5,172 bases of DNA from Melaminivora alkalimesophila (GTDB lineage: Bacteria > Pseudomonadota > Gammaproteobacteria > Burkholderiales > Burkholderiaceae_C). The position numbers and the translations under genes were made by a program. The stretch covers positions 1 to 5,172 of the forward strand of contig NZ_ALEE01000430.1 of the NCBI RefSeq assembly GCF_000282995.1, written 5' to 3'. Positions 1 through 5,172 of the stretch are shown here, piece by piece; the first letter of the stretch is position 1; each line of letters starts with the position of its first letter. The notes below the pieces were generated by a model. The model had not been told where the DNA came from. It searched no databases and saw nothing but the letters and a program-made list of their open reading frames with translations.

Positions 1-981
1 CAGCGGCTGGTTGGCGACGATGCCCACGGTCTGCCCCTCCATGCGGGCAAAGCCGATGATGATGTTCTTCGCATAGTCGGGCTGCAGCTCGAAGAAATCC
101 CCATCGTCCACGGTCTTGAGGATCAGCTCCTTCATGTCGTAGGGCTGGTTGGGGTTGGCCGGCACCAGCGTGTCCAGGCTCAGGTCGGCGCGGTCGGCCG
201 GGTCCTTGCTCGGGCGCACCGGCGGCTTTTCGCGGTTGTTCAGCGGCAGGTAGTTGTACAGGCGCCGCAGCATCAGCAACGCCTCGACGTCGTTCTCGAA
301 CGCCATGTCGGCCACGCCGCTCTTGGTGGTGTGGGTGATGGCGCCGCCGAGTTCTTCCGCCGTGACTTCCTCGTGCGTCACGGTCTTCACGACTTCCGGG
401 CCCGTCACGAACATGTAGCTCGAATCCTTGACCATGAAGATGAAGTCGGTCATGGCGGGCGAATACACCGCGCCGCCGGCGCACGGGCCCATGATCATGC
501 TGATCTGCGGAATGACGCCCGAGGCCATGACGTTGCGCTGGAAGACCTCGGCGTAGCCGCCGAGCGACGCCACGCCCTCCTGGATGCGCGCGCCGCCCGA
601 GTCGTTCAGGCCGATGACCGGGGCGCCGACCTTCATCGCCTGGTCCATGATCTTGCAGATCTTCTCGGCATGGGCCTCGGACAGTGCGCCGCCGAAGACG
701 GTGAAGTCCTGGCTGAAGACGAACACCAGGCGGCCGTTGATCATGCCGTAGCCCGTGACCACGCCGTCGCCCGGGATCTTGTTGTCCTGCATGCCGAAAT
801 CGGCACAGCGGTGCTCGACGAACATGTCCCATTCCTCGAAGGTGCCGTCATCGAGCAGCAGCTCGATGCGCTCGCGCGCCGTGAGCTTGCCCTTCTTGTG
901 CTGCGCGTCGATGCGCTTCTGGCCTCCGCCCATGCGGGCGAGCTCGCGCTTTTTCTCCAGTTGTTCGAGGATGCTTTGCAT
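1..981 (-). CDS. pccB: Propionyl-CoA carboxylase beta (carboxyltransferase) subunit, 3' end cut by window edge
   Basis: This gene encodes the carboxyltransferase half of biotin-dependent propionyl-CoA carboxylase. It moves carboxyl from carboxybiotin, carried on the alpha subunit, to propionyl-CoA, giving methylmalonyl-CoA in the cytoplasm. The 327 codons present run open to base 1; family members are about 510 residues, so the N-terminal crotonase-like half and the start of the second half are here. Visible landmarks are the N-terminal basic segment with [12 protein letters not shown] (residues 33-44), [10 protein letters not shown] (127-136) and the glycine-rich [14 protein letters not shown] (164-177), which in this family lines the acyl-CoA pocket and supplies oxyanion-hole glycines. 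The ATG at 981 follows an AAGGA at 996-992 with a 10-nt spacer, and the protein starts as the family does. It lies 58 bp after meaB, consistent with one operon. The C-terminal residue that sets acyl-chain preference is off the edge, so acetyl- versus propionyl-CoA preference rests on overall sequence and on the mutase neighbour. Confidence 0.93.
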   Translation of the reverse strand, partial: MQSILEQLEKKRELARMGGGQKRIDAQHKKGKLTARERIELLLDDGTFEEWDMFVEHRCADFGMQDNKIPGDGVVTGYGMINGRLVFVFSQDFTVFGGALSEAHAEKICKIMDQAMKVGAPVIGLNDSGGARIQEGVASLGGYAEVFQRNVMASGVIPQISMIMGPCAGGAVYSPAMTDFIFMVKDSSYMFVTGPEVVKTVTHEEVTAEELGGAITHTTKSGVADMAFENDVEALLMLRRLYNYLPLNNREKPPVRPSKDPADRADLSLDTLVPANPNQPYDMKELILKTVDDGDFFELQPDYAKNIIIGFARMEGQTVGIVANQPL

Positions 982-991
982 GTGGTGTTCG

Positions 992-996
992 TCCTT
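992..996 (-). promoter_or_regulatory. Ribosome binding site of pccB
   Basis: The minus strand reads AAGGA 10 nt before the ATG at 981. It is the only clear Shine-Dalgarno element before any gene start in this window, and it supports the chosen start and independent translation of pccB within the operon. Confidence 0.6.
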
Positions 997-1039
997 GTGT
1001 TGAACCGGGGGTCCGTGGAAACGCGCCGGCGCAAGCCGT

Positions 1040-2071
1040 TCAATTGGCCGCTGCCTGCGCTGGTCCTGTCTGGGCTGCCAGCAGGCTCCGCGCTGCCGTG
1101 CTGGGCGCGATGCGCCCTGCGGCCACGTCCTGCTGCAGCTGCGGCAGCAGCGCCCTGACCTCTGGGTGCTGGCGAAACGCCTGCTTGAGGCCGAAGTCGA
1201 TGCGCTCCCACATCCAGGCCAGCGCTTGGCGCTCGCGCCGTGCGGCCAGACGGCCGTTGCCGGTCTGCATGGAGCGGAACTCGCTGACCACGGCCCAGAA
1301 TTCATCCACGCCCTCGCCCTTCAAAGCACTGAGCGTGATGACCTTGGGCCGCCAGACCAGGCCGGCCTTCCAGTCGTGGTCGGGATTGCCGTGCATCGCC
1401 AGCAGGCGCAGGCTGGAGGTGATCTGCGCCTGCGCGCGGATTGCGGCGTGCGGGTCGATGTCGGCCTTGTTGATGACCACCAAGTCGGCCAGCTCCATCA
1501 CGCCCTTCTTGATGGCCTGCAGGTCGTCGCCGGCGTTGGGCAGCTGCAGCACGCAGAACATGTCGGTCATGCCGTGCACCGCAATCTCGCTCTGGCCCAC
1601 GCCCACGGTCTCGACGATGACCACGTCGTAGCCGGCCGCCTCGCACACCAGCATTGCCTCGCGCGTCTTCTCCGCCACGCCCCCCAGGGTGCCGCCGGAA
1701 GGGCTCGGGCGGATGTAGGCGTCCTGTTCGTTGGACAGCTGCTCCATGCGGGTCTTGTCGCCCAGGATGGAGCCGCCCGAGACGGTAGACGACGGGTCGA
1801 TGGCCAGCACCGCCACCTTCAATCCCTGCTCGCGGATCAGGTACAGGCCGAGCGCCTCGATGAAGGTGGACTTGCCCACGCCCGGCACGCCGCTTATCCC
1901 TAAGCGCAGCGCGCGGCCGGTGTGCGGCAGCAGCGCCGTGAGCAGCTCGTCGGCCTGCGCGCGGTGGTCGGTGCGGGTCGATTCGAGCAGCGTGATGGCC
2001 TTGGCCATGGCGCGGCGGCGCGCCAGGGGTGGGCCGTGCAGCAAGGGATCGAGCAGGGGAAGATCACGCAT
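1040..2071 (-). CDS. meaB: MeaB/ArgK-type GTPase, G-protein chaperone of methylmalonyl-CoA mutase
   Basis: This is a P-loop GTPase of the SIMIBI class, MeaB family (ArgK/YgfD in E. coli, MMAA in humans). Known members bind methylmalonyl-CoA mutase, gate adenosylcobalamin loading and protect it from inactivation. The 343 residues match the usual size. An N-terminal helical part holds [15 protein letters not shown] (17-31). The G domain has Walker [10 protein letters not shown] (61-69), IDPSS (91-95) with [11 protein letters not shown] (99-109), ETVGVGQSE (154-162), a [10 protein letters not shown] loop (181-190) like the family's switch III, NKAD (201-204) for guanine and SALKGEG (248-254). 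The C-terminal segment should mediate dimerization. An open frame extends upstream to a GTG at 2179, directly after the mutase stop, but those 36 codons have weak third-position GC bias and an Arg/Pro/Cys-rich product unlike the family. I therefore chose the ATG at 2071, which has no good Shine-Dalgarno. It follows the mutase gene by 108 bp and precedes pccB, a classic chaperone-client arrangement. All GTPase motifs look intact. Confidence 0.94.
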   Translation of the reverse strand: MRDLPLLDPLLHGPPLARRRAMAKAITLLESTRTDHRAQADELLTALLPHTGRALRLGISGVPGVGKSTFIEALGLYLIREQGLKVAVLAIDPSSTVSGGSILGDKTRMEQLSNEQDAYIRPSPSGGTLGGVAEKTREAMLVCEAAGYDVVIVETVGVGQSEIAVHGMTDMFCVLQLPNAGDDLQAIKKGVMELADLVVINKADIDPHAAIRAQAQITSSLRLLAMHGNPDHDWKAGLVWRPKVITLSALKGEGVDEFWAVVSEFRSMQTGNGRLAARRERQALAWMWERIDFGLKQAFRQHPEVRALLPQLQQDVAAGRIAPSTAARSLLAAQTGPAQAAAN

Positions 2072-2076
2072 GCCCG

Positions 2077-2133
2077 TCACGGGATCTCGATCGCACGCCC
2101 GTCGGGCAGGCGATAGTGGTGGAAGTCGCGCAC
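2077..2133 (-). CDS. Possible 18-codon ORF or gene remnant between mutase and meaB
   Basis: A frame from GTG (2133-2131) to TGA (2079-2077) encodes VRDFHHYRLPDGRAIEIP. Sixteen of its 18 codons end in G or C, like the real genes here, whereas the overlapping upstream extension of the meaB frame lacks that bias. Its stop is 5 nt before the meaB ATG, so translational coupling is possible. The frame is closed upstream by TAG at 2145-2143, four codons before the GTG, and no Shine-Dalgarno is visible. It could be a coupling peptide, the surviving 3' tail of a lost gene, or chance in GC-rich DNA. I do not recognise the peptide. Confidence 0.22.
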   Translation of the reverse strand: MRDFHHYRLPDGRAIEIP

Positions 2134-2158
2134 ATCGGTAGTCTAGATTTGCGAGCGT

Positions 2159-2179
2159 GTGCCTGATCCAGCAAGGCAC

Positions 2180-2192
<13 letters not shown>
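2159..2192 (-). other. Overlapping alternative hairpins at the mutase stop codon
   Basis: Three perfect stems share bases here. Stem A pairs 2175-2180 with 2187-2192 (GGCACT/AGTGCC, 6-nt loop). Stem B pairs 2159-2164 with 2174-2179 (GTGCCT/AGGCAC, 9-nt loop). Stem C pairs 2160-2166 with 2180-2186 (TGCCTGA/TCAGGCA, 13-nt loop) and includes the mutase TGA at 2182-2180. A and B cannot form together, and C excludes both. No run of T follows on the minus strand, so this is not a standard intrinsic terminator. It may act in RNA processing, 3'-end protection or translational spacing between mutase and meaB, or have no role. Confidence 0.35.
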
Positions 2193-4339
<2,147 letters not shown>

Positions 4340-4422
4340 GGCACGAAGGGCGTTGGGCGGAAAAACAAGCAGGCGCAGCACGGGAGCGGGCCGCCGGCCG
4401 CGCGCGATGGGCCAGGAGTTTA

Positions 4423-4436
4423 ACGCCGAATGGCGT
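4423..4436 (-). other. Small hairpin in the presumed mutase leader
   Basis: A perfect 5-bp inverted repeat, ACGCC and GGCGT around a 4-nt loop, lies just on the mutase side of the AT-rich island. If mutase transcription starts in that island, it would fall at or near the 5' end of the mRNA, where such a stem could stabilise it; it could equally be part of a protein-binding site. It is short enough to be chance. Confidence 0.25.
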
Positions 4437-4439
4437 CGT

Positions 4440-4450
4440 AATTATTAATT
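4440..4450. promoter_or_regulatory. Candidate operator: perfect 5-1-5 inverted repeat
   Basis: AATTA-T-TAATT is a perfect palindrome with one central base in the AT-rich island between the divergent genes. GntR proteins of the FadR/FCD branch are dimers that usually bind short palindromes near their own promoters. It overlaps the best -10-like element for the mutase operon and lies near the -35 region expected for gntR, so a bound dimer could affect both genes. Assignment to this regulator is inference. AT-rich palindromes also arise by chance, and the arms lack the GT/AC-type ends common in this family. Confidence 0.4.
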
Positions 4451-4472
4451 CTTAGTTTTTCTGCGCTACAGT
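4445..4472 (+). promoter_or_regulatory. Candidate gntR promoter, leaderless type
   Basis: TACAGT at 4467-4472 matches 4 of 6 positions of the -10 consensus. A weak -35-like TTAATT (4445-4450) lies 16 nt upstream, inside the AT-rich island. The -10 element ends 6 nt before the gntR ATG, so transcription would begin at or next to the start codon. The absence of a Shine-Dalgarno before that ATG fits a leaderless mRNA. Confidence 0.4.
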
Positions 4473-4478
4473 CCGCGC

Positions 4479-5114
4479 ATGTCCGCCGTGACCCTTGCCC
4501 CGCGCGCGCTCTACGAACAGGTGGCGGAAGAGCTGCGCCAGCGCATCTTCCGCCGCGAGCTCGAGCCCGGCGCGTGGATCGACGAGCTGAAGATCGCCGA
4601 GGAATTCGGCATCAGCCGCACGCCGCTGCGCGAGGCGCTCAAGGTGCTGGCCGCCGAGGGCCTGGTGACCATGAAGGTGCGCCGCGGGGCCTACGTGACG
4701 GAGATGTCAGAGAAGGACCTGCGCGACGTCTACCAGCTGCTGTCGCTGCTCGAGCGCGAGGCGGCGGCGACCGTCGCCGCCCGGGCGACCCCCGCCCAGC
4801 TGCGCGAGCTGGAGGCGCTGCACGCCGAGCTGGTGCAGGCGCGAGAGGACCGCGAGCGCTTCTTCGCCATCAACGAGCGCATCCACATGCGGCTGCTGGA
4901 GATGGCGGACAACCGCTGGCTCGGGCAGGTGGTCGCGGACCTGCGCAAGGTCATGAAATTGAACCGCCACCATTCGCTGTTCAAGCAGGGGCGGATCGAG
5001 GAATCATTGGCCGAGCACGAGCGCATCATGGCGGCGCTGCGCGCGCGCGACCCGCGGGCCACCGAGCAGGCGATGGCGGCGCACTTCGCAAGCGGCCTGG
5101 AAGCGGCCAGTTGA
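4479..5114 (+). CDS. GntR-family transcriptional regulator with FCD ligand-binding domain
   Basis: This is a 211-residue DNA-binding regulator of the FadR branch of the GntR superfamily. An N-terminal winged helix-turn-helix (about 9-75) contains LYEQVAEELRQRI (11-23), the recognition region ISRTPLREALKVLAAEGLV (45-63) and the wing RRGAYV (68-73). The all-helical FCD domain (about 80-205) has Asn132, His136, His180 and His202 in the pattern that usually binds a metal ion, which in turn coordinates a carboxylate ligand; Asn replaces the frequent Asp at the first position. The short domain fits the VanR-like subgroup. The ATG at 4479 gives the normal family N-terminus, and the next Met is residue 65. 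No Shine-Dalgarno precedes it. It is transcribed away from the mutase-meaB-pccB operon and is its likely regulator, with an organic acid or acyl-CoA from propionate metabolism as a plausible ligand. Target, ligand and direction of control are inferred from position only. Confidence 0.93.
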   Translation: MSAVTLAPRALYEQVAEELRQRIFRRELEPGAWIDELKIAEEFGISRTPLREALKVLAAEGLVTMKVRRGAYVTEMSEKDLRDVYQLLSLLEREAAATVAARATPAQLRELEALHAELVQAREDRERFFAINERIHMRLLEMADNRWLGQVVADLRKVMKLNRHHSLFKQGRIEESLAEHERIMAALRARDPRATEQAMAAHFASGLEAAS

Positions 5115-5145
5115 GGCCCGGCCCCGAGCGACCAGGTGCCGGGCC
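5115..5145 (+). terminator. GC-rich hairpin directly after gntR, possible terminator
   Basis: Immediately after the gntR TGA, GGCCCGGC (5115-5122) pairs perfectly with GCCGGGCC (5138-5145) around a 15-nt loop. No T-run follows within the window, so this is not a canonical intrinsic terminator. It may still form a 3' end, or assist a terminator just beyond the window. The second arm lies within a palindrome, CCGGGCCCGG at 5139-5148. The rest of the window to 5172 shows no recognisable feature. Confidence 0.3.
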
Positions 5146-5172
5146 CGGTGCAGGAGCGAGGCGGGCCCTGCC

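Larger units (their letters stand above)
4340..4478. promoter_or_regulatory. Divergent intergenic region between mutase operon and gntR
   Basis: These 139 bp hold no gene. Both flanking genes start outward from it, so it should contain promoters for each and probably the regulator's operator. The half next to gntR (about 4436-4462) is strikingly AT-rich against the GC-rich surroundings, whereas the half next to the mutase is GC-rich. For the mutase operon, the best -10-like match I see on the minus strand is AATAAT (4446-4441, 5 of 6 to consensus), without a good -35. That would give a leader of roughly 95 nt, and the site overlaps the candidate operator. Confidence 0.7.

Noticed and set aside
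1023..1032. GCGCCGGCGC palindrome in the meaB-pccB gap, considered as a terminator
   Set aside because: It has no loop and no T-run, and such GC palindromes are common at this base composition; the genes look co-transcribed.
331..1903. Plus-strand open frames opposite pccB and meaB
   Set aside because: They are antisense shadows; the opposite strand carries intact family motifs for the carboxylase and MeaB.

Overview
The window is high in GC, with codon third positions strongly biased to G/C, and carries a propionyl-CoA/methylmalonyl-CoA module. Gene order and protein sequence suggest a betaproteobacterium of the Burkholderiales, most likely the Comamonadaceae (Acidovorax/Variovorax-like). 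That placement comes from recognition and composition, not from a search.

Layout. Three genes are read on the minus strand, right to left: adenosylcobalamin-dependent methylmalonyl-CoA mutase (4339 to 2180), its G-protein chaperone MeaB (2071 to 1040), and the carboxyltransferase (beta) subunit of propionyl-CoA carboxylase (981 to the left edge, 3' end missing). The 139-bp gap at 4340-4478 separates them from a divergent plus-strand regulator of the GntR superfamily with an FCD ligand-binding domain (4479-5114). The last 58 bases hold only a GC-rich inverted repeat.

How the genes work together. Propionyl-CoA carboxylase makes methylmalonyl-CoA from propionyl-CoA. The mutase rearranges the (R) epimer to succinyl-CoA, which enters the TCA cycle. 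MeaB gates cofactor loading and protects the mutase. The biotin-carrying alpha subunit (PccA) and methylmalonyl-CoA epimerase are not in the window; PccA may lie beyond the left edge. The divergent FCD-GntR protein is the obvious candidate regulator of the operon, but that is inferred from position.

Overall this is a recognisable metabolic operon rather than a new system. The points worth a second look are small: an AT-rich island with a perfect 5-1-5 inverted repeat between the divergent genes, a probable leaderless start for the regulator, overlapping alternative hairpins at the mutase stop codon, and a short codon-biased reading frame ending 5 nt before meaB.
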